Made by a program: the position numbers and the translations under genes. Below are positions 49,137-61,629 of a stretch of 64,000 nucleotides of DNA, piece after piece. This DNA comes from Lycocorax pyrrhopterus obiensis. Taxonomy: Eukaryota > Chordata > Aves > Passeriformes > Paradisaeidae. The notes under the pieces are model-generated. The model was not told where the DNA came from. It did no database searches and saw only the letters and a program-made list of their open reading frames with translations. Numbering within the stretch: the stretch's first letter is position 1; every line of letters starts with the position of its first letter. The stretch covers positions 4,730,830-4,794,829 of the forward strand of contig JACSVZ010000022.1 of assembly GCA_014706295.1 (NCBI GenBank). The letters run 5' to 3'.

Positions 49137-50703
49137 AGGTCCTGCATTGTGATGCCACAGCATCTTTAGCACTCCAGTGCTGCTCTTCCCAGCCAAACTG
49201 GTCCTGCTCACCCCCCAGGCCACCTCTGCCAAGCCAGGAGGGCTGTGGCTGGTCCTTCTGAGCGACTGAGCAGAAATCAGGGATTTCCTGTCCCTGGGGA
49301 TTTTAGCACAGCCCCAGCTGCCAGGAGACAGGGCAAAATCATGAGCTGAGGACAGCAGGACAGTCACCACCCAGACCAAAGGGGTCCCAGGGACCCAGAC
49401 CCGACTGATCCTTCAAAATGCTTGTCCCTGTTCTCCTGCAGGGAAAACCACCTGACTGTCCTCCCACCCGCTAAAGGACTTCATGTGTCACCACAGCCAC
49501 TCGCTCCCAGAGACGGGGCTGGTGGCAGGGGGAGCAGGACATGGAGCCTCAGGGAGCCTCACTGAGAACCTTTACCAGCTGAGGGTTTTGCCCTGCTCCT
49601 TTCCTCTCTCTGAGTTAATTACCAGCTGATTGCCCTTCACAATTATTTCAGACGCTTCCAATATGCAGAATGACACGAAGGATTAAGACACAAATCTCTG
49701 TGGAGTGTGGCTGGGATGTGGCTCCCACTTCACTTCTGGTTGGATTTGCTGAGGTTTAGTTGTCTCAATGCCACCTCTGAGGCTCCACAGAGATTGGGGA
49801 GGCACCTTTGTTCCATGGAAACCATCTCAGGTGGGAGAAGGAGATCTGGAGAGTGGCTGAGCTACTCGAGGGGCCAGCTACAGCCAGGCCTATGGTGGCA
49901 GCCATTCCTTTTCCTCCTGAAAAATAACAAATCCTGCTCCGGATCCACTGGCCTTTGCCTCTCCAGTTCTACATGGATGCAAGGACTAAAGCAAAGCCTG
50001 GTTTTGCAGAAGGTGCTGTGCTCCCCTCAGGGACTGATGGTCTGGGGATTTCCCTGCGATGTCAGCGGGCTCTGGGCCAAAGCTGAGATCAAAGCACGTC
50101 ATCTGCTGCTCTCATGCTCCATCAGCATCAGTGGGCCAGTCGTGCATGCCAGGATGATGGGTCACGGCTGGGAGGGCTCTTGGGACTCTCTGCTGATGCT
50201 GCTTTCAACCCTTCCCTCCCTGCCAGCCTTTCTTGGGGACTGCATTCAGCTCCCACAGCAGGGGCTGAAGACACAGACCCCCTTTTAATAATCCAGCAAG
50301 ATTAGTAGCCCATCACTGTTTGTTGATTATGGTCATTCTTTTCTGTAAATGAAGTTTAAAAGTCATCAACAGATTTGTCAGCTGTGACTTATGAGCCCTT
50401 CTTGCTGTAGGGGAGTGAAGCAATGACAAATCCCCTCCACCAGCACCTCATCTGTTTTGTGTTAGGAGTCGCCACGTTTCAATTACCAGGGACCCTTGGA
50501 ATCCATAAACAAAAAGTTACAGAAATGTCCTCACAGCTGCTGGGACCATCCCTCAGAGCTGGCGGCGTCCCTGCCACAGCCCCAGCCTCAGGGACCAGGC
50601 ACATGTGGCTTTATCGATGTTAACCAAGCCCTGGGCCCAGCCTGGGGAGGTGGAGATGTCCCACGCAGGAGATGTGGCTGAAGGGCTGAGGGCTGCGGCC
50701 ACT

Positions 50704-50820
50704 GGGAGTGTCCCCCATCCAGGGAAGCTCCTGATGATGATGATGATGATGATGAGGAGGGAGTGTCCCCCATCCAGGGAAGCTCCTGATGATGATGATG
50801 ATGATGATGATGATGAGGAG
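50704..50820. repeat. Tandem duplication carrying (GAT)7 and (GAT)9
   Basis: A unit beginning GGGAGTGTCCCCCATCC and ending in a GAT run plus GAGGAG occurs twice (from 50704 and from 50759). The GAT run has seven copies in the first and nine in the second, so the microsatellite changed length after the duplication. Confidence 0.93.
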
Positions 50821-52999
50821 CACAGAGAGCTTGCTGAGAGAGCAGCTGGTGTTGTACACAGCACTGGGGGTGCAGGACCTTTCTGGCTCTGCTCTGGGAT
50901 GGAGGTGGCTCCCCATGGATCATCCTGATGGAGGCGTCCCGGTAAAGCCAGATTTCCCTTCCAGGGCAGGGCAGGCTCTGTGAGGGACCCTGCAGCTCCT
51001 CACCAACATGGGATGCTCAGCTCTGCCCTTCCCATGGGGTGCTCAGCAGCTTCCCCACACCAGGCAGTCTCTCCTCCTGCTCCCACTTATGTCAGGCCCC
51101 AAACACCACGGGCTGCTGGCCTCCGAGTCCTGGCAGCTCTCCAGGTCTCTGCAGATCCTTTCTCCAACCCTCCCCCGGGGTCCAGCCCCAGTCTGGGGTT
51201 ACACACAAAGCTGGAGCCTCCCAGCCTCTCCCAGTACCACACGTCACATGTCAAACTGCCTGGGTGGTGCCAGGGGACACTGGGGAGCTTCTTGTTAACA
51301 CAACAGCTTATAAAATCAATTAGATCCCATTAAACGGCAATTTGGCCCTCATCACACTCAGCCTCCTCTGGGAGAGGGGTAATGGCCCATGGACGTTTCC
51401 TGTTTGGCTTTAATTTGTTGGGCCTGGTGGAGGGAGCACTCACAGTGGCAAACCTTGCTTTCCTAGGCGACAAAACCTGTCACTAAAACCTTTGAGACCA
51501 GCTTCTCTCCAGAATTTCCTCTCCCAGAGCCCTCTGAGGTGTCCTGGGGGAGCCACATCAGAGCAGGGATGTGGCACTGCACTTGTGGGGCTGCCACGAT
51601 GCACCAGACCAGTGCCAGGAGCTCTGTCTTGCATCCGGCAGTGGCCAACACCCAAGCCTGGCCTGTGACACCAGCAGAGATGACAAAGAACGGCCTTTGA
51701 CTGCCCCGTGTGTGCCTGACATCCTCATGCCCAAAAGATGATCATCCTTCATTCACCACACTGACCACATGTGGAAGCAGGCAGGGATTTATCCTGTTAA
51801 CCCTATTTTATCCAATTTAACTCAGTCAAAACTGACCTTTTCCCAGCGAACCTGGCTGCCTGGGACTGTGCCTTCCATCATTGATGCGCACACCCTTGGG
51901 GGCTCACCCAAGCCAGCGTGACTTTCAGCTCTGTTTGCTTTCCTGGCTGTGCAGGGCATCTTTGACTGTCACAAAGAGCTGTGAGCAGAAACAGATCTGT
52001 CTGGACACGGCTGCTCCACAATTATTCATTTTAACAGTAGCAGTCGCTGGGAAAGCAGCAGCAGAAGAATGATTTCATTTTCATAACCTTGAGTTCCCCC
52101 TGCCCTGCTTGGATGAGTCTGCCTCTGTTATTTCCATCCCCCAGGAACGAAGACCCCACGCTGCTCCTGCTCCAGAGCATCTTCCACACGTGCTGAAGGC
52201 TCCGTCTCAGCTCTCCGATGCCCAGGGCTTGTTCCAGTGTGATGGATGATGAATCCCCAGGGAATCTGGGATTGACCCTCATGGATAAACCCTCGCAGCC
52301 AACCCAAACTCATTTCCTCTGGTGAGTGCTCATCTGCAAGTGCTAAATGAGCTGCTGTGAACTGTGCCCCTGCTCCTCCACACAAACACCGGGGGCCCAG
52401 CCCTGGCTCGGTGACGAACTGAAGCTGATGAAGCTGAACGGGGAAACTGAGCTGGTTTATGAAATTTCGTGGTTCACTGTAGTGGGATATCAGCCTTTCC
52501 CTCATCTTCCACTTTGCCAGGGTGCTGGTTGTGCATGGGAACACCCCCCTGATGCACCCACAGCCACAACACCCATAAATCCTTGTGACACTCCTGCTCA
52601 CGCTCTGCTTCTGGGAAAGGCAGGGAATTACGCATTTATACTTTACAGAAGAGTCTGAGACATGCCAACACCTCTGTACCACCCGTGGTTATTGCTTAGG
52701 AACTCACTGCTGCACACTGCCAACACTAGGGACAGAAAAATGAAGAAAATGCCATTTTGAAGTGTTTTCCTAACCCCACTCCATCCATGAGGCTTTCATT
52801 TTGTTCGATTAGTGACAGCTGCTTGGTTCTTTGCAGGTGAGGTCTGTAATGGCACTCCCATTTAATGGCTGCACTGGGAACCCACTGGTGACCAGCACCT
52901 TCTCCTGGTGCTAGGTGATTTTGTGCAACTCATTTTGATTTTGTCAACCACAACTCCCACAATGCCTTTGCAGTGGAGAACAGCAAAAATACCCCAAAC

Positions 53000-53112
53000 A
53001 CTGCAGAATCTTAGGATTATGTGGGTTGGAATATCCTCTAAGATCATCGAGTCCAACTGTTACCCCAGTACTGCCACACTCACCCCTAGCCCATGGTCCC
53101 TTAGCCATGACA
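53000..53112 (-). mobile_element. CR1 3'-end fragment
   Basis: The + strand reads GAATCTTAGGATTATGTGGG, then CTCTAAGATCATCGAGTCCA and CCCATGGTCCCTTAGCCATG. It is a minus-oriented remnant of the second CR1 type. Confidence 0.78.
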
Positions 53113-54677
53113 GGAATAAAGAGAATTAAGTGTTCATTTTAAAAATGCTCTTTTTTTTTTTTGTTAAAAACCAAACTAGTGAGGAGGGTGAGGGAAGAAC
53201 TCATAACAGTGGTGTTTTTCTCCCTGGCTTTGCAGAGGCATTTCCCACAGCACTCCCTGCCCAGACGACCTCTCGCTCCTGAGCAGAGGAGGGAACATCC
53301 CTGCAGTCACCTCCTCCAGAGTTATTGAATTCCTTGTCTCTGTGGTTCACAGGCTCTGGGACTGGCTGCCAGTTCAGCACGACATTTCAAACTGGGAGGG
53401 CTCTGCATGAAGACCATTCACACAAGGAGAGGAAAACCTCCCCCTTTGGAGCACCCATGGGAACACCTTCCATGGGAAAGCTGGGAAAAACCCTCTTTTT
53501 GTCACCTCTCTTTAACCTCCCCGTGCCATAGCCCACGTGAGTTGCTTTTTGGGTTCGAGATGAAGCCATGAAGGTTTGCTCATGGCTGTGAATCACCTGA
53601 AAAGCAGCCTGTAAATGGCAGCGATGGCAGTGATACCTGCCATAGAACACGTCTGTAGGGTCATTAATGCCAATCACCCCACAGACACCTGAGATACAGC
53701 TTGTCCACTCAAGAGGGATCATTTTACAGCAAGATCCCAAGCTGGGTTTATGGAGATAAAGAGGTATCAATAAACTTAGACTTCTTTAAGATGTTTGACT
53801 TGGGGCGTGTGTTTTTCACCCTGAGATCTGAACATTGACTCTGAGACCTGGCCGAGGGCTGGAAGTGCCATTATGGAGCCATGACAACACCCAGCAGCTG
53901 GAGGATGAGGCCACACAAAGTCAGATTATAAACCAGGTGAAACACTTAATGCTGGGGGTAATCAGCCTGAGAGGCTTCTTGCTCTGACAGATCTTCTGTT
54001 GCTTTTAAAGCAAGGCAGATGATCTTCCTAAAAAACCTGCTGCCTCTTACGTGTTCCTTTAACGTGGAATTCAGGGCAGCCCCAGGGCCTGATTTATACA
54101 GGTGGTCAGATTAAGGGATAATTTGACTTAATAAATTTATCCAGCAACTTATCATACACATGACAGCTCATGCACATGCTGCTGTCTCCCTCCAGCTTCA
54201 CATCCAGAGGAGTTCTTCTCCCTTTGCCAGCACCAGGACATCCTGGCAGAAGCAGGTGGTCTAGTTGCCTTGCTAAAGCTTGTGGTAGTTCTAACTCTTC
54301 ATCTAAAATATCTAAGAATGTGCCTTTGGCTGTTAAACTACAAGTTCCCCCATTTAAAGGATGTTTAGAACTTACTTCCCATTCTCTTTGAAATCAAATC
54401 CACTTTTTCGTTCATTTTTTGACAGCCGCTATCACCAGACGAATCCGTTTCAGCCCAGCACCAGGAAAGCTGGCATTACTAAAACTGAGCAGGGAAGAGA
54501 CACTGGTGTTTTGTTCGAGGTTCAATTCTCATCGTGAACCAAAACCTGGGAGTTAAAACTTGAGGTGGCCAGGTACAGAATCTGGGATGGGTGCTCTGAA
54601 CTGCCCCTTTCCTGGCTCATGAGCTGTCACCTGCCTGTGTGCCCACACAGAGACCGGCTCCTGATGGAATTACAGAT

Positions 54678-55085
54678 CTCTGCTCCACTGAGATCACAGA
54701 CTCAGACTGGGTTGGGTTGGGAGGGACCTTTAAAGGTCATCTAGTTCAGCCCTGTGCCACGGGGAGGGACATCTTCAACCAGACCAAGTTGCTCAGCCTG
54801 GCAATGAATGTTCCCAGGGATGGGGCAGCCACAGCTTCTCTGGGTACCCCGTGCCAGTGTTTTACCACTCTTGTAAAAAACTTCTTCCTTAAATCAAACT
54901 TAAATTTACCCTCCTTCAGTTTAAACCATTCCCTCTTGTCCGGCTGCAACAGTGTCTCCCCACCTTTCTCACAGGCCCCCTTCAAGGCCACAACAGATTC
55001 TCCCCGGAGCCTCTGCTTGAAGGAGAAAGCCCAGAGCTCCCACAGCTCCAGGACAGCAAAGCCAGTCTCAGCTGCCCCAGGAGCT
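54678..55085 (-). mobile_element. CR1 3'-end copy with upstream part
   Basis: A minus-oriented copy; the + strand shows GGGTTGGGAGGGACCTTTAA, GGGGCAGCCACAGCTTCTCT, TTTAAACCATTCCCTCTTGT and CCGGAGCCTCTGCTTGAAGG. It reaches further into the CR1 body than most copies here. It is more diverged, so probably older. Confidence 0.83.
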
Positions 55086-55469
55086 GCTCTGCCTGGCCAG
55101 TTCTTGGTGTCAGAGCTCCTGGTGGGGCTGCCCAGCAAAGCCCCTACAGGAAATGGCACCTTACAGCTGGTCCCACAGCCAACAGGGCCTGAAGGGGGGC
55201 CCTGCTGAGGGAGATGTGAAAGGGAGATGTGATGTCCAGCAGGTCACCAAGAGCTGGCACTGTCCCTACCAAGGCTCCGATTCCTCACCTCCCCAGCACC
55301 GCTCCTCTGCTTCCTTGTCACACTTGTGCTTCTTTGACGTGTCCCCTGCAACCTGCCAGGCTGGATGAGGGGACCTGCGAGCCCAGCCTGCTTGGCAAAC
55401 TCTGCACAGTGCTGCCACATTTGTGATCCTCGCTCAGGCCAAAGTCCCTAGGATTTGAGAATGAGTTTC

Positions 55470-55890
55470 ACTAAAGCAAATGCAGGCTGAGAAAGTCGGG
55501 GCTGTTGAGCCTGGAAAGGAGAAGGTTGTGTGGAGGCCTCAGAGCACCTTTCCAGTGTGTGAAGGGCTGCAGGGAAGCAGGAGAGCGACTCTTCCTCCAG
55601 AACTGTGGGGACAGGACAAGGGGGAACGGGATCAAACTGAAAGAGGAGACATTTAGGTTAGATATGCACAGAAAATTGTTCCCTGTGAGGGTGGGGAGGC
55701 CCTGGCACAGGGTGCCCAGAGAAGCTGTGGCTGCCCCTGGATCCCTGGCAGTGCCCAAGGCCAGGCTGGACATTGGGGCTTGGAGCAGCCTGGGACAGTG
55801 GAAGGTGTCCCTGCCCATGGCAGGGGTGGGAATGAGATGAGCTTTAAGGTCCCTTCCTTAAATCATTCCATGATTTTCTGAATCTAACGC
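55470..55890 (+). mobile_element. CR1 3'-end copy with upstream part
   Basis: A plus-oriented copy: GGGCTGTTGAGCCTGGAAAG, then GGCCTCAGAGCACCTTTCCA, GACATTTAGGTTAGATATGC and GCTTTAAGGTCCCTTCC. It lies head to head with the previous minus copy, about 385 bases away. Confidence 0.87.
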
Positions 55891-57552
55891 TGTCAAACCA
55901 AAGGACTGAGTGGACTTCTGCAGAAGCTCCATGGCTAAGCCATGGATGACACAATTCATGCCACCATCACATTTCACTTCTACTCTTCAGAGTTAGTTGT
56001 CCATCTGGGCAACAAAACTTCTCTGGAAACTGCACTGTTCACTCTATTTAAATCATCAGTTAAAGCCTCTGCAAAATGCAGTGGAGATCAATGAGGAGGA
56101 GATGGGCATATACAGGCATTAAATAGGTACAGGTGGAAAAATTTCAGCCAAGCTCAAATTTGGCCACCTTGAAGCTCTGCACAGGTTTTGCCTCGAGCTC
56201 CTCACGTGGAGTTTGTGACGTGCCAAGGGCAGCTCAGCAGCACCGTCCTGGCCCTGTGCTGGTGCCAGAGCCAAAGAGGGGCATGGTCCATCCAGAACGT
56301 GGTGGACAGGGGTAAAACTCCCAGAAGGTGGGAGAGGAAAGGGTTTAGAAAGAGATCCCTTTTCTTCTTAACCAGCTCTTAGCTTATGAAATCATGATCC
56401 CACCCTTTGGGCACTGCCCTTCTGTGCTCCCCCTTCCGCAGTCGGGAAGGTGTCAGGCAGAGCAGGAGGGCATTACACAGGAATTTGGGGAGATTTCCAC
56501 ACCTTTACAAAGCTCCCTGCTGCCTGGACGCCTCCTGACTAGAGAGATTAAAGGGATTAGAAGCTTACAAATGATGAGGCAGGGAAGTGAGGGGCTTTAG
56601 AAAATACCAAGGTCTTAATTTACAAGGGATGTTTAAAAATGAATGGAGTGAGGATTTTCTCCCACAGGACAGTGGGAAGATTTCCTTGTGAGGGAAGGTT
56701 ATTTGACCAGCAAAATGGTTGGCCCATCCCATGTGGAAGTACCAATGTATATTTTATACAGTGCAGACAAAAAGCATCTCTTTACAAGTGAGGTGAGGAG
56801 AGTGAAGGGGGGTGGTAGGATGGCAGAGGACAGGGGTTTATGAATACATCGAATAAAGCATTGCCGGAGCAAAGTCGGGAAGCACATTTCCACATGAGTG
56901 GTTCATTGACTAAAAATTGTATTTCGGGGTAGGCTGAGCATTACTCCCAAAACGTCCCGGTGGAGCACTTGCAGGAGGAGTAAAGTGCAGATATTTTATT
57001 TTCACAGACATGTGGGCATTGTTTTAGTCCAGCACTGGCAACACCCTGCCGGGCTCTCTCCTTGTTTTCACCTCCATCCTGCCCTGGGAGGGCTGTGCTA
57101 TTCCCACACTGACGGGCAGCTTGGGCCAGTTCAGTACCCAGCCCTGGTTAAACCAAAATTTAACCGAGCCTGTAAGAAGGAGGAGGTGGAAAGAGCTCTT
57201 GGAGGCTTTCCAAAGAGGGGTTTACAGGTCAAGAATATGTTCTTCCCTGACCATTCTCCCCAGGCAGAGAGAAGGGAAGGGCAGGATGGGTGCTGCTGCA
57301 GAGGCTGCAGGATCCTGGCTTTGGCTAACAGCTCTCAGACACTTGGATAAAAGCTCCCCAGGCTTGTTTCTGCAAGGTTTCTTCTTGGCCATGAATGCAA
57401 TTCCTGCAGAAGTAATTCCCAGGGTAGGCTCCTTTCCGTGCTGGCCCTTTCAAGCATGGTTTTCTCCATCCTCAGTCCCTGCTGTCCTGTGTATCCCAGG
57501 TAATTCTGTAACGCCAGGAATGCAGGCAGTGTGTGCCTGCAGTGAAAGCCTC

Positions 57553-57972
57553 ATTCTCACAGAATCCTGGAATATCCTGAGCTGGGAGGGACCCACACGG
57601 CTCATCCAGCCCAGCTCCAGCCCTGCACAGACACCCCAACAACCCCACCCTGGGCATCCCTGGCAGCGCTGTCCAAACGCTCCTGGAGCTCTGGCAGCCT
57701 CGGGGCCGTGCCCATTCCCTGGGGAGCCTGGGCAGTGCCCAGCACCCTCTGGGGGAAGAACCTTTCCTGCTCTCCAGCCTGAGCCTCCCCTGGCACAGCT
57801 CCAGCTGTTCCCTGGGTGCTGTCCCTGTCCCAGGGAGCAGAGATCGGAGCTGCCCCTCGGGAGGAGCTGCAGCCCCTCAGACTCCTCTGCTCCAGGCTGG
57901 ACAAACCAAGTTCCCTCAGCCACTCCTCATATGGCACTTCCAGGCCCTTCACCATCCTTGAGGGTTTGCAGA
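57553..57972 (-). mobile_element. CR1 copy of a third 3'-end type
   Basis: A minus-oriented copy; the + strand begins CACAGAATCCTGGAATATCC and continues GCAGTGCCCAGCACCCTCTG to CCCTCAGCCACTCCTCATATG. The middle differs from the other two types. Confidence 0.82.
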
Positions 57973-58144
57973 GACCATCTCCAAATGCCCACTATGACTG
58001 TGCACAGCTGCACCACATCCAGAAACCCCCTAAGACCCCAGCACAAAAAGGACTCACAGTGAGACCCCTGTGTGCAACACTGCTGAGACAGTGTGGAGGG
58101 GCCCCTATCTCTGGAGGCATCTGCTCTGCTTCCACTTCACTTCT

Positions 58145-58342
58145 CACAGCATCCCAGAATGGCTTGGGTTGGAAGGACCTTAAAGCTCATCCACTCTCAC
58201 CCCTCTGCCATGGGCAGGGACACCTTCCACTGTCCCAGGCTGCTCCAAGCCCCGTCCAGCCTGGCCTTGGGCACTGCCAGGGATCCAGGGGCAGCCACAG
58301 CTGCTCTGGGTACCCTGTGCCAGGGCCTCCCCACCCTCACAA
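58145..58342 (-). mobile_element. CR1 3'-end copy
   Basis: A minus-oriented copy: + strand CATCCCAGAATGGCTTGGGT, then GGGACACCTTCCACTGTCCC, to GCCTCCCCACCCTCACAAG. Confidence 0.86.
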
Positions 58343-59221
58343 GTGGCCACTTATGCCAGGGGCTCCTCTACCTCCCGTGGTGTGCAATGGCCAGGCAAAA
58401 AGCCATTTTGGATGATTTTTGATGCATCTTAACCAACTCATCTCTCACAGAACAGAGCAGAGCTGGAGTCAAACATTATTCTACAGTCACACATTACTTC
58501 TGCTCGTAAAATCCACCCAAAGTCCAGACACGTCAGCGCAGAGAAGGGAGTAAACACGACATCTGAAGGGAAGGAGAAAGTGAGGATGGTTTGGGTCTCT
58601 GTAATTAACCCTGTGACACTTGTGAATATTGACAATCTGAGAGTGTAAATTCTGACACGCATTTTTATGTAGTTCAGCCTCCCCTGCAATGCCGTAAACC
58701 ATAACAAAACCAGGGCCACGCCAGAGGCTGTGAACTGGAGTATTAAGCCTGTTAACCTACTTATACTTCAAAACCCCTGTGCAAAGTTAAATTAAGGCAG
58801 ATTAGGACTCTTAATAGAATTCAGTAGTTTCCGGTGCCTCAATTAAATTCCAAAATCCCACCCATAAAGTCGAGAAGACGGGAAGCAAGGACGCCTCACT
58901 GGGGTTTCCAGTTCCCAATAGCCTGACCACGATCATAAGGTCTTTGGAGCCAGTTTGTGCCTTGGATCACCTGCTCTGTGCCTTGCAGAGAGGGCTTGGA
59001 TTTCCTAATCTGGTCCATGGTTCAATCCAGCAGAAAAATCAATAATCACTGTAATCACACCCTGGAGTGCTCCTGATACGGTTCTCCTTCAGTCCCTAAT
59101 TTTGGAGGTGGACCTTGTTGCTTTCTGTAATTTGCTCCTGATTTCTTTCTGGGGTTGTCACCAAGTTATCAGCCACAGTGTGGCCAGCAGGACCAGGGCA
59201 CTGGTCACCTCTCTTTACTTG

Positions 59222-59725
59222 AATCCTGGGGTCAGTTTTGGGCCTCTCATGACAAAGACACTGAGGGGCTGGAGCGTGTCCAGGGAAGGGAATGGAGCTG
59301 GGGAAGGGGCTGGAGCACCAGGAGCGGCTGAGGGAGCTGGGAAAGGGGCTCAGGCTGGAGAAAAGGAGGCTCAGGGGGGACCTTGTGGCTCTGCACAACT
59401 CCCTGACAGGAGGGGGCAGCCGGGGGGGGTCGGGCTCTGCTCCCAGGGAACAGGGACAGGAGGAGAGGGAACGGCCTCAAGTTGAACCAGGGAAAATTTA
59501 GGTTGGAGATTAGGGAAAATGTCAGCACTGAAAGGGTGGTCAAGCATTGGACAGGCTGCCCAGGGCAGTGGTGGAGTCCCCATCCCTGGAGGTGTTCAAA
59601 AGCCCCATGGATGTGGCACCTGGGTACGTGGGTCAGAGGTGGCCTTGGCAGTGCTGGGGGAATGGCTGGACTCGATGCTCTCAGAGGGCTTTTCCAAACT
59701 AAACAGTTCTGTGATTCTGTCGCTT
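59222..59725 (+). mobile_element. CR1 copy, second 3'-end type, long
   Basis: A plus-oriented copy: GGGTCAGTTTTGGGCCTCTC, GGGCTGGAGCGTGTCCAGGG, then TTTAGGTTGGAGATTAGGGA and GAGGGCTTTTCCAAACTAAA with CAGTTCTGTGATTCTGT as its tail. It is one of the longest copies in the window. Confidence 0.87.
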
Positions 59726-60769
59726 TCCAGGCAGCCTCTGGCTGCCTCAAAGGAGTTGCTGCTGGCCCTGGGGCCCACAGGGGTGGCTTTTGTGCCTCTC
59801 TGCCCCTCTGTGTGCCCGGGGTGTGCCCACAGATCCCGCCTGGAGCCAGCAGGACTCAGCCTTCCCCAGCCTGAGCACAGCAAAGCTGGTGATGCAGAGA
59901 GGAGGCTCCAGTGACAGTGTGACTTGACAGAGCACTTCCCAAACTTTCCAGGCCCCGGGTGAGATTTACAGAGAGCACTGGGCGTAGGGAAGTATTTCTT
60001 GTGGAGCAGAGAGTGAAGCCAAGCGAGCGCGGGCACCAGGAGGAAGCAGCACGATCCATCAGCGGGGAAGAGCCAGACAACTGATCTGTTTGCTGCAATT
60101 CCACTTACAGCCAAGAAAAATGAGCCATCATCACAGGAATTATGTGTGGCAGGGAAGGACAAACTGCTCTAATCAAATCAGCAGTGGTTCAGATAACTCC
60201 TGGAAGAACCCTGGCACCCAGCTCCATTTGGAGGGAGATATTGGGCCGGGAGGATGCTCCTGGCAGGACAACGAGGCACAGACACTGCTCACCCTCCCCT
60301 CCTCCAGGATGGATAAATAAGCACTCAGGAAGCAGTGCCATGCACCTCCAGAATACTGATTCCCTGGTGCTAATATTTCCTGCCTCCCTGCTACAAAGCC
60401 AAGGCGATTTGATTTAAGCCAAAACATAAATAAAGAACTTCCCAACTGTAGGGTGAGGTGAGGCAGAAGAGGATGGTGGGGAGGAAATATGGAAGCAATG
60501 AAAACTAAAGCTAATCATGCAAGTTGCTGAGACTGACTGGCTCCCAGAAATGACTGAACTGGCTCCTGAAGGCAGAGCTTTCATGTGGGTCTCCACTGCT
60601 CTGTTATTTTCCTCAAGAGAATTGTGACCCTCAGGGTCAATGCCTTGAAGCTCCTTTCAAGTATTTGAACAGCAATGAACTTCCTTCTGCCCCTGTGTTG
60701 GCACAGAGCGAACCCCAGACCCTGAGAGCTTTGTTAATTCCAAGTTCTGGGGCCCCACCATCAGAAGGA

Positions 60770-60912
60770 TATGAAGGGAGTCCAGAGGAGACCACAGAGA
60801 TGCTCTGAGGGCTGGAGGCCCTCAGCAGTGGAGCCAGGCTGGGAGAGCTGGGGGTGTTCACCTGGAGGGGAGAAGGCTCCAGGGAAACTTTAGAGCCCCA
60901 AGGAAGAAACAA
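60770..60912 (+). mobile_element. CR1 internal fragment
   Basis: CACAGAGATGCTCTGAGGGC, then GGCTGGGAGAGCTGGGGGTG and GGAGAAGGCTCCAGGGAAAC match the CR1 segment just upstream of the 3' UTR. The 3' end itself is missing, which is unusual for CR1 and points to a later deletion. Confidence 0.68.
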
Positions 60913-61629
60913 ATAGCCTCATTTAGGGCCAAACACGGCCATCAGGACTCTGAAGTCCTGAGCAAGCACCCCTCTATTAGACCTCATCTGGCTGCAGGTC
61001 CCGCCCAAGGGAAGAACAAGCCTGCTTTGCCCACAGCTCCCCAGCGGGTTTGCCAGACCACTCCCTTCCTGAGCCAGGCAGCACTGGCTCTCCTTCCAGC
61101 TCTCCCTGCTCCTGTGATGTATGACACCTGGGAACTCTCATATATCCAGTGGGCAGGCTCATTTATACAGTGTTTGAAAAATAGATGGTGTATGAAGTGC
61201 AATTTGGTGTTGTAGCAGAGCTCTGTCCCCCTTGGGGTGTCAGGGCATTTGATTAAAGCCCTTTTATGGGAAATCAATATTTTCCTCATTACAACTTTCA
61301 TTCTCAGGCCTAAAAACTACTGAGATGGACTTGTAAGATGCTGCACTACATGCATGCACACACGGGTCTATTCATTAGGGGACTAATCCCACAGCATTTA
61401 TTTTTCTTTCATAAGCTCTGACAGAGGTAAATAAGCAGTGAGGGGATCTCTCTCTAATGGGTTAGACACCATCTGCAGCAGGCATGCACTGTTTACTGCT
61501 GGATTCAAGGATCCTGCTTCGAAAAACTGGCTCAGACCTTCCCAAGATGCCAGCCAGAATCTTGGACAAAACTCTCCCAAGGCCAAAACAGCCTGAAGCT
61601 TTGAGTTACACCCAAGGGCTGTAGCTGAG

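Noticed and set aside
57121..58062. 313-codon + strand frame
   Set aside because: Much of it crosses the minus-oriented CR1 at 57,553-57,972.
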